64,000 nt of DNA from Swaminathania salitolerans (GCF_007988945.1 NZ_BJVC01000005.1:124001-188000); one strand, 5' to 3'; positions 8,390-18,086 are shown, counted from the stretch's first letter. The notes: generated by a model from the sequence alone, not told the origin. Program-made: numbers and translations.

Positions 8390-8926
8390 TCAGCGGGCGC
8401 CGGTATGGTCCCCGTCGCGCATCTGGCCGGTCGGCTCCTGCGTGTGGGCTTCCAGGAACCACAGATGCTTGTCCAGCGCACGCGAGGCTTCCGTGAACAG
8501 GTCGGATGTATCGGCGTCGCCTGCCTCGTCCGTCACGTCGATCGCTGCACGCACGTTGTTCGCGACCGTGGCATAACGGTCGATCAGAGCCGCGATATGG
8601 TCGGCGATCCTGTAGATATCCGTGGGATAAGGGGTGCAGGACGAGCTCTTCGTCACATCCTGCGTCGTGCCATAGGCGGTGCCGCCCAGCTGGACGGCGC
8701 GCTCGGCTACCTTGTCCGTCAGATCGTCGATGCTGCCACGGAAGCCGTCGAGCATTTCATGGACACCGATGAACTGCGGACCTTTCAGGTTCCAGTGCGC
8801 CTGCTTCGTGATCAGGGCCAGATCGATGAGATCGGCGAGCCGTGCATTCAGGGTCTCGATAGATACGGCCTTGGTGTTCGACTTCGTCGAGTTCTGTGTC
8901 GTATGCATCGTTTTCTTCGCAGTCAT
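8390..8926 (-). CDS. dps: Dps ferritin-like DNA-protection protein
   Basis: A 178-residue ferritin-fold protein that binds DNA and oxidises and stores iron with H2O2 in starved or stressed cells. The ferroxidase-site residues are in KQAHWNLKGP (H44) and HEMLDGFRGSID (H56, D60). The Lys/Thr/Ser-rich N-terminus (about 20 residues) matches the DNA-contacting tail of Dps proteins. A strong terminator follows. Its place in a peroxide-defence block, about 4 kb from oxyR, suggests OxyR control, but I cannot point to a site. Confidence 0.95.
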   Translation of the reverse strand: MTAKKTMHTTQNSTKSNTKAVSIETLNARLADLIDLALITKQAHWNLKGPQFIGVHEMLDGFRGSIDDLTDKVAERAVQLGGTAYGTTQDVTKSSSCTPYPTDIYRIADHIAALIDRYATVANNVRAAIDVTDEAGDADTSDLFTEASRALDKHLWFLEAHTQEPTGQMRDGDHTGAR

Positions 8927-9012
8927 TTCTAGCTACCTTACCGTTTCTGCTGTCGGATATTCGCGATAGGCGATGACGATCCAACGCATATGCGACAAGG
9001 GGAGTTTCCCGC

Positions 9013-9390
9013 TCAGGAAAGAAAAGAGACATGGGCGACCAGGATGCGCCAGCTCTCTCCCTCGCGAATCCAGCTCTGGGTCTGACGTCCCGTGCGTCCG
9101 TCGGGCTCGGTTCGGAAAATGATCGTCACGCAGCCTGCATCGGGCCCCAGCGCGACGATTTCCCGACGCAGCCGCGTACGGCGGGGGGCGCCCCCTTTGC
9201 GCGCGCGTCGAAAGGCGGCGATCTCGTCAGGACCGAACAGGTTTTCGGTCGCACCCAGACGAATGGTGGAGGGCGAGGCGCTGAACAGCGCATCGAGCAA
9301 CGGAATGTTATTTCCTGCAAGAGCCTCTTCGTATTGATCTGACGCGGCTGTAAGAGCAGAGAGCGTATCGGGGTAAGCGGAGGATTTCAT
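9013..9390 (-). CDS. AtzH-like (DUF3225) small alpha+beta protein
   Basis: A 125-residue protein resembling the AtzH/HpxZ type, with an NTF2-like cone fold. Typical elements are LDALFSASPSTIRLGATENL, GPDEIAAFRRAR and a C-terminal beta region GRTGRQTQSWIREGESWRI. In other bacteria such proteins sit with amidohydrolases or purine-breakdown genes, but none lies nearby, so the role is unknown. The start at 9390 is chosen because the family begins near here; a longer upstream frame reads into the divergent MFS gene. It is divergent from the exporter with about 50 bp between. Confidence 0.78.
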   Translation of the reverse strand: MKSSAYPDTLSALTAASDQYEEALAGNNIPLLDALFSASPSTIRLGATENLFGPDEIAAFRRARKGGAPRRTRLRREIVALGPDAGCVTIIFRTEPDGRTGRQTQSWIREGESWRILVAHVSFLS

Positions 9391-9439
9391 GGACGCGCCT
9401 CGATCATGATGACAAAACGACTGTTTCTCTGAGGATAGC

Positions 9440-10651
9440 ATGAGCGGCTTCGGATCCGGCGATCTGGCTCGGTCGGTGCGCGATATTCGCATCATTTTTT
9501 TCAGTCTGGGGCTGGGCGCCTTTGCGATCGGAACCGCGGAATTCGCGGCCATGAGCCTCGTGCCCATGATCGCCCGCAGCTTCGGCGTCAGCGATCCGGA
9601 GGCCGGGCATGCCATCGTGCTCTATGCTGCGGGCGTGTGCGTCGGCGCGCCCACCATCGCCCTTTTCAGCGCAGGTATCAGCCGCCGCACGATGCTCATC
9701 AGCATGATGCTGCTCTATATGCTCGGCAACGGGCTCAGCGCTGTTGCGCCGAATTATCTGCTCTTTCTGGTCTGTCGTTTCGTAAGCGGTCTTCCGCATG
9801 GCGCATATTTCGGTATCGCGGGTATTCTCGCATCGTCTCTCGTGCCGCCGAACAAGCGCTCCCAGGCGGTAGGGCGGGTCATTCTCGGTCTGACGATCGC
9901 GACCATCGGCGGCGTCCCGCTCGCGAACGGTATCGGTCAGGTCGTGGGATGGCGCTGGGCTTTCGCACTGATCGGTTTTCTGGCCTTGTGCACGGCGTCC
10001 CTGCTTGCACTTTTCGCTCCCAGGGATGCGCCACGGCGGGATGCGAGCATCCTCAACGAGTTCACCGCTCTCAGGATCAAGCAGGTCTGGCTCACGCTGG
10101 CGATCGGGGCGGTCGGATTCGGAAGCGTGTTCTGCGTCTATACCTATCTCGCATCCATCATGATCAACGTGACGAAAGTGCCCGAATCGACCGTGCCAGT
10201 CATGCTCGCGATTTTCGGCATCGGCATGACCATAGGCACGCTGGTCTGTGCGTGGCTTGCGGATCACAAGATGATGCCGACCCTTGCCGGGGTGCTCCTG
10301 ATGGGCGCCGCCTCGATGGCAGGCTTTCCCGAGGCCGCTCATAAATTCGTGCCGCTCGCGATCAATGTTTTCATGATCGGTGCAAGCGGGGGGCTTGCAA
10401 CGGTGGTCCAGGCAAGACTGCTCACGGTAGCGGTCGGCGCCGAAGGGCTCGCCGCGGCACTGAACCAGAGCGCATTCAATATCGCGAATGCGGTCGGCCC
10501 CTGGCTCGGCGGCCTCGCCGTATCCGCCGGGCTTGGCTGGACCTCGGTCGGCTGGGTCGGGTTGTGTCTCTCTCTCGGCGGGTTTGCGATCTATCTGCTC
10601 AGCATCGCGGATGATTTCAGATCCAAGCGCAAAACGCCGCCCCGGCTCTGA
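9440..10651 (+). CDS. MFS drug/sugar efflux transporter (DHA1, AraJ-like)
   Basis: Major-facilitator permease of 403 residues with 12 predicted membrane spans. The first begins at about residue 17 (IRIIFFSLGLGAFAIGTAEF), and this GTAEF motif is common in the AraJ/YdhP/chloramphenicol-exporter group. The family motif between spans 2 and 3 appears as GISRRTMLI. VCRFVSGLPHGAYFGI is the span-4 region. The substrate is probably a drug, arabinose-like sugar or purine, exported by proton antiport; specificity cannot be read. It is divergent from the AtzH-like gene. Confidence 0.88.
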   Translation: MSGFGSGDLARSVRDIRIIFFSLGLGAFAIGTAEFAAMSLVPMIARSFGVSDPEAGHAIVLYAAGVCVGAPTIALFSAGISRRTMLISMMLLYMLGNGLSAVAPNYLLFLVCRFVSGLPHGAYFGIAGILASSLVPPNKRSQAVGRVILGLTIATIGGVPLANGIGQVVGWRWAFALIGFLALCTASLLALFAPRDAPRRDASILNEFTALRIKQVWLTLAIGAVGFGSVFCVYTYLASIMINVTKVPESTVPVMLAIFGIGMTIGTLVCAWLADHKMMPTLAGVLLMGAASMAGFPEAAHKFVPLAINVFMIGASGGLATVVQARLLTVAVGAEGLAAALNQSAFNIANAVGPWLGGLAVSAGLGWTSVGWVGLCLSLGGFAIYLLSIADDFRSKRKTPPRL

Positions 10652-10779
10652 CCCGGGTTTCCTGCTCCCGAACCGATCCCCGGCGGATCTGATTCCCGCG
10701 GGCGCCGCTCCCCGGGAGTACCTTCTCCGGCACCTCCGGTACCTCCAGAGGGCGTTCGAGGGGGGGCGGTCCGGCCGGA

Positions 10780-13284
10780 TCAGGTCGAGGCGGGGTCGAC
10801 CAGATCGAAGAAAGGCTGAAGATCCACGGTGAAGAACCGGGAATAGGCAGGATCGCGCTCGAAAAGCGGGTGCCCGGCCCAGCGCGACTGCATGATCTGG
10901 CTTTCCTCGAAGAAACGCGCTTCCTGCTCAGGGACATCGTCCGAACCGCGCGAAAGGCTCTCGTGATGGGAGGCGAGGGCCTCGGCACAATAGACGATGC
11001 GATAGCCGTTCGCGCGGATCCTGAGACAGAGATCGACATCGTTATAGGCGATCTTCAGACCTTCCTCATCGAAGCGGCCCGTGGTTTCGAACACCGAACG
11101 GCGGACCAGCATGGCAGCCGCCGTGACGGCAGTGACCTCGTGGGTCAGGAGAATACGGCCGATATAGCCGTAATCGCCCGGGCCGCAGCCCCGATGGGCA
11201 TGGGCGCCGATCCCGGCCGGGCCGACCACCACACCGGCATGCTGGATCGTCTCGTTGGGATAGAGAAGCCGTGCGCCGACCGCCCCCACATCGTCTCCCG
11301 CGAGCGCCTCGTTGACCATCAGCCGGAGCCAGTCCGCGGTCTCGACGAAGACATCGTTATTCATGAAGACGAGATATTCGGAGGAGCAGGTCGCGGCAGC
11401 GATATTGTTCAGCCGCGCGTAGTTGAAGGGCTCCTCGATCGTCATGTGTCTGACGCGCGGATGATCGTCAAAGGATCTGAGGAAAGCCCCGGCCTCCGGG
11501 GTGACCGACCAGTTATCGACGAGAACGATCTCGAAATTCGCATAATCGGTACGCTCGAGAAGGGTTTCGACGCAGCGTTGCGTCGTCTCGACCTGATCCT
11601 TGAAGGGAATGACGATCGAGACGGAAGGCGTGGCGGTGAAGGCCCAGTCCACCCGGTAGAGGGTCAATCCGTTGATCGATGTGACCTTTGCCTCGAACCC
11701 GCGCCGGGCGAGGTGATCCGAGACGGCGCGGATCCCGGCCTGGATCGCATAGTTCTTGTTGCCGACCGTGACGGCGGTGGAGTTCGGCGTCATACGCCAG
11801 TGATAGAGAAGATCGGGAACATGGGCGATGCGCTCATGGTCCAGATATTCGCAGGCTCTCAGGATGAAGTCATGGTCCTGCGCCCCGTCATAGGCCGCGC
11901 GCAGAGGGCCGATGGCGCGCATGGCCTCTGTCTCGACCATCGTCAGATGGCAGATATAGTTGCAGCCGAGCAGATAGCGATAGTTGAAATCCGGCTTGAA
12001 ATTGGGCGCCTGCCAGTTATTGCTCTGATCGACCTTGTCTTCATCGGAATACAGCAGGGCCGCCTTCGTCTCGAGCGCCTTGCGCAGCATCGTCTCGACC
12101 GCGACATCGACGAGCATGTCGTCATGGTCGAAAAACAGCGTGTATTCTCCGCGGACTGCGTCCATGCCCTTGTTCGTGGCGCCGGAGATGCCGAGATTCT
12201 CCTTCAGGAAGACCGGACGGATACGGGCGTCCTTTCTGGCGTACGCCTCGATCAGCGCAGTGGTTTCGGCAGATACCATGCCATCGTCGATCAGGATGAG
12301 TTCCCAGTTGCGGTAGCTCTGACGCAGCACGGATTCGATGGCGGTGACGTAATCGGCGCGTAGCGGTTTGTAGGTCGGACAGAGAATGCTCACCAGGGGT
12401 TCGCGTGTGAGCGGCGCGCTGGTGCGCAGCAGGGCCGTCCGCTCCCGGAGGGCCTGGTAGTAGAGCGCCGCCCACCGATCGTAATTGCCGAGATTGTAGC
12501 CAGCCTGCGGAATCGTGTTGCGGATCTCGGTGCGCAGCCGGGTCAGTTCGCGATGCAGCCGGTCGATGGTCTCGGCGATATCGAGCAGCCTGGTCTCCAG
12601 CGCATCGTCCGCGATGGAACTCGTGAAAGGACTGCCCATCAGCTCATCGCCCTCCGGCAGGACCCGAACCGAGAAGCTGCGCGGTGAAGAGCCCCGGAAG
12701 CGCTGGGGGATCGGCACATCGAAACCGCAATGCGGATCGCACCCGACCGCGGCGGCCACGTCGCCGCGATAGCGGTCGGCACGGGCCTGCGCGACGAGAA
12801 CGTTGTTGGCCGTGACAGAAACGATGCACCCGCCGCGCCACTCGGTCTCGGAAGGCATTTTCTGCAGCACCCAGCCGCGCAGGGCGCCCTGCTTGATGCC
12901 GTCCACGCAGCTCGTGTAATCGGGGCGCGCCGTCAGCGAAAAGGAGAGCTGCTCTCTCTGACCGCCTTCGGCCGTCTCGTCCGAGATCCTGAGAACGGTA
13001 CGATCGGGCATCCGGATCGAAAGCGTATGGGGTGCGCCGTCAAGGCAGGCGGGCGGAAGCCGGAACCGGAATCCCACACGGTCATGAGGGAGTCTGAGTG
13101 CGGCCTGCACGTCTCCCCGGGGCTGATCTGCCTCCACACGTGCGATTTCCTGCCCGTCTATCAGGATGTGGAGATGGACGGGACGATCGGGATGGAGACG
13201 ATTGATGGCCCATCCGTGAATCGCGTCGTCCTGCAGGCCGTCGCAGTAACCGGTAAAGGGGCTGGGGGCGGATGGGGCCTTCAT
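10780..13284 (-). CDS. dual GT2 glycosyltransferase with duplicated N-terminal beta domain
   Basis: An 834-residue protein. Residues about 10-92 and 124-208 are two related copies of a beta-rich module; each has the start G-x-x-D-G, then GW, then RGDV, then GF. Residues about 228-256 may form a coiled coil. The first GT2 domain starts VSILCPTYKP at 298, with a metal site FDHDD at 385-389. The second starts VSIVIPFKDQ at about 555, with MNNDV at 641-645 and the late motif YNDVDLCLRIRANG. This order fits rhamnan/O-antigen or surface-polysaccharide transferases. Donor and acceptor are unknown. It is divergent from a second glycosyltransferase-like gene. The ATG at 13284 is the natural start. Confidence 0.88.
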   Translation of the reverse strand: MKAPSAPSPFTGYCDGLQDDAIHGWAINRLHPDRPVHLHILIDGQEIARVEADQPRGDVQAALRLPHDRVGFRFRLPPACLDGAPHTLSIRMPDRTVLRISDETAEGGQREQLSFSLTARPDYTSCVDGIKQGALRGWVLQKMPSETEWRGGCIVSVTANNVLVAQARADRYRGDVAAAVGCDPHCGFDVPIPQRFRGSSPRSFSVRVLPEGDELMGSPFTSSIADDALETRLLDIAETIDRLHRELTRLRTEIRNTIPQAGYNLGNYDRWAALYYQALRERTALLRTSAPLTREPLVSILCPTYKPLRADYVTAIESVLRQSYRNWELILIDDGMVSAETTALIEAYARKDARIRPVFLKENLGISGATNKGMDAVRGEYTLFFDHDDMLVDVAVETMLRKALETKAALLYSDEDKVDQSNNWQAPNFKPDFNYRYLLGCNYICHLTMVETEAMRAIGPLRAAYDGAQDHDFILRACEYLDHERIAHVPDLLYHWRMTPNSTAVTVGNKNYAIQAGIRAVSDHLARRGFEAKVTSINGLTLYRVDWAFTATPSVSIVIPFKDQVETTQRCVETLLERTDYANFEIVLVDNWSVTPEAGAFLRSFDDHPRVRHMTIEEPFNYARLNNIAAATCSSEYLVFMNNDVFVETADWLRLMVNEALAGDDVGAVGARLLYPNETIQHAGVVVGPAGIGAHAHRGCGPGDYGYIGRILLTHEVTAVTAAAMLVRRSVFETTGRFDEEGLKIAYNDVDLCLRIRANGYRIVYCAEALASHHESLSRGSDDVPEQEARFFEESQIMQSRWAGHPLFERDPAYSRFFTVDLQPFFDLVDPAST

Positions 13285-13355
13285 CTGTCGTCTTTCTCGA
13301 TAAACGTGCGCGGTTCGCAGATCTGCGGACCATACATATCTCGTTACTGGAAAAA

Positions 13356-14387
13356 ATGCCGCAAGCGGCGTTTCCTGACCAGACGAGGAAAGGCTATCTT
13401 TGCGTCAGGAGACGATTCATTACAAATCGACCGAGAATACGCGTGGTGATGATGCAGCGCGACGAGGGGCCTCTGCTGATGGCCTGGCTCGGATATTATG
13501 CGCGGATCTTCGGTTTCGACGCCCTGACGATCTTCGATAATGGCTCGGTCGATCCCCTGACCCTGCATCTTCTTGACCATGCCCGTCGATGCGGTGCCAC
13601 AATACGGTACGACTGCTCCGATCCGGCCGATTTCCACGGCAAGGGTCAGCATCTTGGCGCGCAGATCCGGGAATGGGACCGGACGGGCTCCTATGATTTC
13701 GCGCTTCCTGTCGATTGCGACGAGTTTCTCGCGGTCGTGGAGGATGACGGAGTCTCGACCTCGGCCGGGCGGATCCTTGCGGAATTCGCGCGACTCCGTC
13801 CCGAGCGCCGCGCCCTGAGGATCGGGTCGTCCCTGTTCAATCACCCGGCCAGACCGGGCTGGTTTTCGGTGGACAGGGCTTTCATCAAGGGATTCCTGCC
13901 CGCACGCAGCATCGCCCTCATCGATAACGGTCAGCACACCCCCGCCTCCCGACTGGAGAGCGGCTATGCGCTCTCCCGCTTCACCTATCTTCACTGGCAC
14001 AATCACGGCTTTGCGGAAATGCAGCGACGCGCACGGCTCAAGCTGGCGAATTCGCTCATCGATCCCGACGATCGCGATGCCTTGCTGCGTTACGCCGCAA
14101 CGCCGAACATGCCCGGGCAGCATCTGGTCGGTATTCTCCTTGCCGGGGAGGACAGTTATCTGCGCCGGTATGAAGGGACGCCCTGCCTCGTCCTGAACTG
14201 GGCGCGAAGCCCGTCGGATCTCTCGTCTGCGATGGAGGACGGCCCCGTGATGTTTCCGGACGGTCCGGCTCTGCGACGCTGGTCAGGCAGCGCCTATGAG
14301 CGCATCAACCCGGATGTGAAAGGATGGCCACTCGGCCCGCTCATGCATTTTCTCTTGCACGGCCATGCGGAAGGGCGGCGTTTCTGA
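13356..14387 (+). CDS. glycosyltransferase family 2/92-like protein
   Basis: A 343-residue protein. The core reads VMMQRDEGPLLMAWLGYYA, then IFDNGSVDPL, then DFALPVDCDEFL (a DCDEF metal site). This is the pattern of the Gly_transf_2_4 type of enzyme, which attaches sugars to cell-surface glycans in bacteria. The C-terminus (GWPLGPLMHFLLHGHAEGRRF) resembles tails of polysaccharide-associated transferases. The ATG at 13356 avoids overlap with the divergent gene; an ATG at 13272 would overlap it by 13 nt, and an ATG at 13449 is a third option. It likely works with the divergent GT2 enzyme. Confidence 0.8.
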   Translation: MPQAAFPDQTRKGYLCVRRRFITNRPRIRVVMMQRDEGPLLMAWLGYYARIFGFDALTIFDNGSVDPLTLHLLDHARRCGATIRYDCSDPADFHGKGQHLGAQIREWDRTGSYDFALPVDCDEFLAVVEDDGVSTSAGRILAEFARLRPERRALRIGSSLFNHPARPGWFSVDRAFIKGFLPARSIALIDNGQHTPASRLESGYALSRFTYLHWHNHGFAEMQRRARLKLANSLIDPDDRDALLRYAATPNMPGQHLVGILLAGEDSYLRRYEGTPCLVLNWARSPSDLSSAMEDGPVMFPDGPALRRWSGSAYERINPDVKGWPLGPLMHFLLHGHAEGRRF

Positions 14388-14534
14388 GGGTGTTCAGGGT
14401 CATGTCATGAAAGATTCATCGCGGCTCGACCGTGTGGATTGTTGTCTCTCGCCAGCGGTAAAGCTACACGACAGGCTGGCACACCGTGCCGTGATGATAA
14501 ATCTTGTCTGCCCGAGCCAGGACGTATTGATCGA

Positions 14535-15509
14535 ATGAAACGCGCACCCGCTCCGCGGACCACGCCTGCACCGCTCCAGGAAGCCAGGGCGACTCCGCTC
14601 TGGAAAGGGGATCGCCTCTTTCGCCTCGTTGTCGGTTTCTGTGCCCTTCTGGTTCTGGTCTCACTGGGCGGCCTCGTTCTGACCATGGCCTTCGGTGGCA
14701 GCAAGGCATTCGCCACATTCGGTCCGGAGTTCGTCGTCTCCAACATCTGGAACCCGGTGACGAACCAGTATGGCGCGCTCGCTCCCGTTTTCGGAACGCT
14801 CGGCTCGACCCTGATCGCCATTCTCATCGGGGTGCCGCTCGCTTTCGGTGCGGCTTTCTGGCTGACCAATATTGCGCCACCCGTCATCGCAGGCATCGTC
14901 GGAACAGCCGTGCAGCTGCTCGCAGCCGTTCCGTCGATCATTTTCGGCATGTGGGGCTTCTTCATCGTCGTCCCCTTCATGGCGCAGCACGTCCAGCCCT
15001 TCTTCCGTCATCATTTCGGGCATGTGCCCGTCATACGCTGGCTCGTGCATGGCGCGCCGTTCGGCTATGGCCTGCTTACGGGCGGCATCGTTCTGGCGGT
15101 CATGATCACGCCTTTCGTCACGGCGGTCATGCGTGACGTCTTTGCCGTGATGCCGCCGATGCTGAAGGAAAGCGCCTACGGGCTCGGGGCCACGCGGTGG
15201 GAAGTGATGCGCCGGGTGATCGTTCCCTGGTCCCGTGCCGGCATGATCGGTGGCGTCGTGCTCGGCATGGGGCGCGCGCTCGGCGAGACGATGGCCGTCA
15301 CCTTCGTCATCGGCAACGCCAATACCATCGGCTGGTCGCTCTTTGCGCCGCGCAACACGGTGGCGTCTCTCGTGGCGCTCGAATTTCCAGAGAGTGCAGC
15401 GGGCAGCCTCAAGCTCTCTTCCCTGCTCGCCCTCGGTTTCATTCTCATGCTTCTCTCCTTCACCACGCTTGCCTTCGCCCGCTGGCTGCTACGGGAGAAA
15501 AAGGCATGA
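14535..15509 (+). CDS. pstC: phosphate ABC transporter permease PstC
   Basis: Inner-membrane permease of the high-affinity phosphate importer PstSCAB, 324 residues with about six spans. The EAA-type loop is ESAYGLGATRWEVMRRVIVP, and the family region GMGRALGETMAVTFVIGNAN follows. The ATG at 14535 with AGGA at about 14519-14522 is chosen; an upstream in-frame start at 14439 would add non-conserved residues. It is the first gene of pstC-pstA-pstB-phoU-phoB-phoR, overlapping pstA by 4 nt. PhoB control is expected, but I see only a poor match to a Pho box upstream (about 14403-14420). Confidence 0.96.
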   Translation: MKRAPAPRTTPAPLQEARATPLWKGDRLFRLVVGFCALLVLVSLGGLVLTMAFGGSKAFATFGPEFVVSNIWNPVTNQYGALAPVFGTLGSTLIAILIGVPLAFGAAFWLTNIAPPVIAGIVGTAVQLLAAVPSIIFGMWGFFIVVPFMAQHVQPFFRHHFGHVPVIRWLVHGAPFGYGLLTGGIVLAVMITPFVTAVMRDVFAVMPPMLKESAYGLGATRWEVMRRVIVPWSRAGMIGGVVLGMGRALGETMAVTFVIGNANTIGWSLFAPRNTVASLVALEFPESAAGSLKLSSLLALGFILMLLSFTTLAFARWLLREKKA

Positions 15510-16393
15510 GCCGCATGAAGGATACGGGCCGGACAATGGGGCAGGGCTGGCGCAAGGGGCCGCGCGCAACGCGCCGCCTCGTGACGGATCGTCTTGCGAC
15601 GGCGCTGAGTCTCGGGGCAACGGCTCTGCTCGTGATCGCCCTTGCATCCATTCTCTGGACGTTGCTTCGCAATGGCATTGCCGGTCTTTCCATCGCGGCG
15701 CTGATTCACCCGATGGGGCCGCCGGGGACGAATGGCGGGCTGGCGAATGCCATCGTCGGCAGCGTGATCCAGACGGTGGTGGCGCTTCTCATCGCCACCC
15801 CGATCGGACTTGGCTGCGGCGTCTTTCTCTCCGAGTTCGGTCGCGGGTCGCGTTTTGCGACCTCGGTCCGATTCGTCTCGGATGTTCTGCTCTCTGCGCC
15901 ATCCATCCTGATCGGTCTGTTCGTCTATCTCGTTCTCGTGGCGCCTTTCGGGCATTTCTCGGGTCTGGCGGGTTCGGTCGCACTGGCGATTCTCGCTGTG
16001 CCGATCATCGTGCGGACCACAGAAGACATGCTGCGGCTCGTTCCCGTCGCGATGCGCGAGGCAGGCGCTGCTCTGGGCGCGGCGCATTGGCGCGTGGTGC
16101 TTTTCCTGTGTCTGCGTTCTGCTGCGCCGGGCGTGCTGACCGGCATTCTTCTCGCTCTCGCCCGGGTCAGCGGTGAGACGGCGCCTCTGCTCTTCACATC
16201 GCTGGGCAACCAGAACTGGTCTTTCAGCCTCGACAGGCCGATGGCAAGTCTTCCGATCGCCATCTATCAGTATGCCGGGGCCTCCTATGACGACTGGGTG
16301 CGTCTCGCCTGGACGGGCGCGCTTCTCGTCACGCTCGGAGTGCTCGGGATCAATATCATCGTGCGGTTCGGCTTCCGCAAGAAACAGTCATAG
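15506..16393 (+). CDS. pstA: phosphate ABC transporter permease PstA
   Basis: Second permease of PstSCAB, 295 residues. The ATG at 15506 overlaps the pstC stop (ATGA), showing translational coupling. There are about six spans. The EAA loop is EAGAALGAAHWRVVLFL, followed by ARVSGETAPLLFT, the PstA counterpart of the PstC ETM motif. With PstC it forms the channel for inorganic phosphate delivered by PstS and powered by PstB. Confidence 0.96.
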   Translation: MSRMKDTGRTMGQGWRKGPRATRRLVTDRLATALSLGATALLVIALASILWTLLRNGIAGLSIAALIHPMGPPGTNGGLANAIVGSVIQTVVALLIATPIGLGCGVFLSEFGRGSRFATSVRFVSDVLLSAPSILIGLFVYLVLVAPFGHFSGLAGSVALAILAVPIIVRTTEDMLRLVPVAMREAGAALGAAHWRVVLFLCLRSAAPGVLTGILLALARVSGETAPLLFTSLGNQNWSFSLDRPMASLPIAIYQYAGASYDDWVRLAWTGALLVTLGVLGINIIVRFGFRKKQS

Positions 16394-16411
16394 GCAAAGG
16401 ACGACAGGCTC

Positions 16412-17218
16412 ATGAGCGAAGCCCTGCATGAATCTCCGGACCAGAAGGCCGATCCCGAGTCCCGGGATGCGGCGCTCGAGGTCAGGGATCTGGATTTCTA
16501 CTACGGCGAGAAGCAGGCTCTCAAATCGATTTCCATGGATTTCCGCAAGCAGAGCGTGACCGCCATGATCGGTCCGTCGGGCTGCGGAAAATCCACGCTG
16601 CTGCGTATCTTCAACCGGATGTACGATCTCTACCCGGGGCAGAAAGCCACCGGATCGGTGATGTTCGACGGTGCGAATATTCTCGATCCTGCGCTCGATC
16701 TGAACACACTCCGCTCACGGATCGGCATGGTGTTCCAGAAGCCGACACCGTTTCCGATGTCGATCTACGACAATATCGCCTTCGGTGTGCGCCTGCACGA
16801 GAAGCTCTCGCGTCATGAAATGGATGCCCGGGTGGAAGACGTGCTTACCCGCGTCGCTCTGTGGAAAGAGGTGCGCGACCGCCTGCGCGAGCCTGCTTCC
16901 GGCATGTCGGGCGGCCAGCAGCAGCGTCTGTGCATCGCGCGCAGCATCGCGACCCGTCCCGAGGTGTTGCTTCTCGACGAGCCGACTTCGGCGCTCGATC
17001 CGATTTCGACAGCGCGAATCGAGGAGCTGCTCGATGAACTCAAGCGCGATTTCACGATCGCGATCGTGACGCACAACATGCAGCAGGCGGCACGTTGTGC
17101 CGATCAGGTGGCGTTCTTCTATCTCGGCACGCTGATCGAGATGGACAGTGCCGACCGGATGTTCACCAATCCGCGTCAGAAACAGACGCAGGACTATATC
17201 ACGGGTCGTTTCGGATAG
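16412..17218 (+). CDS. pstB: phosphate ABC transporter ATPase PstB
   Basis: ATP-binding subunit of PstSCAB, 268 residues. The Walker A motif is GPSGCGKST (about 54-62), the Q-loop is [15 protein letters not shown], the signature is SGGQQQR, and the Walker B motif with D-loop is [12 protein letters not shown]. The H-loop is [10 protein letters not shown]. These spacings and the [10 protein letters not shown] segment are specific to PstB. It follows pstA after 18 nt. Confidence 0.98.
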   Translation: MSEALHESPDQKADPESRDAALEVRDLDFYYGEKQALKSISMDFRKQSVTAMIGPSGCGKSTLLRIFNRMYDLYPGQKATGSVMFDGANILDPALDLNTLRSRIGMVFQKPTPFPMSIYDNIAFGVRLHEKLSRHEMDARVEDVLTRVALWKEVRDRLREPASGMSGGQQQRLCIARSIATRPEVLLLDEPTSALDPISTARIEELLDELKRDFTIAIVTHNMQQAARCADQVAFFYLGTLIEMDSADRMFTNPRQKQTQDYITGRFG

Positions 17219-17360
17219 AAGCGGGTCGCACCCGGACGGATTTCCTCCATACGGGTGAGGAGATGCGCCGGAGCGCAGGGGGAGGGCACGGTTCTCCCGG
17301 ACCGGTATTCGATGCCGGTATTCGACAACGATGCTTCAGGATCGCGGCTAGCGGGTGGGA

Positions 17361-18086
17361 ATGAGAGAGATGCCAACGGACAGCGTTCATACCGTCAAGA
17401 GTTACGAGCAGGAACTGGACCGGATGCGCGCCATGATGGCGCGCATGGGCGGCATCGTCGAAAGTCAGGTCGCGCAGGCCGTGGCCGCCGTGACCGAACA
17501 TGACGAGGAGGCTGCCCAGGCGGCGCCGGCACAGGATCCGCAGGTGGATCTTCTCGAGCGCGATGTCGAGGCGCTCGCCATACGGCTTCTCGCCCTGCGC
17601 AGCCCGATGGCGGGCGATCTGCGCGAGATCGTCGCTGCCCTCAAGATCACAGGCGATCTCGAACGGATCGGCGATTATGCCGCCTCGATCGCACGGCGCA
17701 GCCAGCGCTTCGATCTCGTCGATCGTCAGATCTCCCTTTCCGGGCTGCGCAGCATGGGGCGGCTGGTGCAGGAGAACCTGCGTCGGGTGATCGATGCCGT
17801 GACGCAGCAGGATGCCGACCGGGCGACCGAGGTCTGGCAGGCCGATCGCGAGGTCGATGAATATTATACCGCCATGTTCCGCGAGCTGGTGACATACATG
17901 ATGGAGGATCCGCGCAACATCAGCCCCTGCACGCATCTCCTGTTCATCGCCAAGAACTTCGAACGGATCGGCGATCACACGACGAACATTGCCGAGCGCG
18001 TCTATTACGCGGTCACGGGCGACAACCTGCCTGCGGTGCGTCCTCGCGGTGGACTTTCCACCGGGGACGACGCGGTCGCCCGATGA
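17361..18086 (+). CDS. phoU: phosphate-signalling protein PhoU
   Basis: Negative regulator that links PstSCAB transport to PhoR. The 241-residue all-helical protein carries the duplicated PhoU motif: LREIVAALKITGDLERIGDYA in the first half and LLFIAKNFERIGDHTTNIAE in the second, with the ExxxD metal clusters. Start options are GTG 17355, ATG 17361 and ATG 17370; 17361 is chosen but a shift of a few codons is possible. The stop overlaps phoB by 4 nt (ATGA). About 140 nt separate it from pstB. Confidence 0.96.
   Translation: MREMPTDSVHTVKSYEQELDRMRAMMARMGGIVESQVAQAVAAVTEHDEEAAQAAPAQDPQVDLLERDVEALAIRLLALRSPMAGDLREIVAALKITGDLERIGDYAASIARRSQRFDLVDRQISLSGLRSMGRLVQENLRRVIDAVTQQDADRATEVWQADREVDEYYTAMFRELVTYMMEDPRNISPCTHLLFIAKNFERIGDHTTNIAERVYYAVTGDNLPAVRPRGGLSTGDDAVAR

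Noticed and set aside
10870-12363. 497-residue plus-strand frame opposite the GT2 enzyme
   Set aside because: Antisense shadow; the minus-strand gene has both GT2 domains.
14388-14534. Pho box upstream of pstC
   Set aside because: Only a poor match (TGTCATGAAAGATTCATC near 14403) to the CTGTCAT-type direct repeat. Not reported as a feature; needs a matrix scan.
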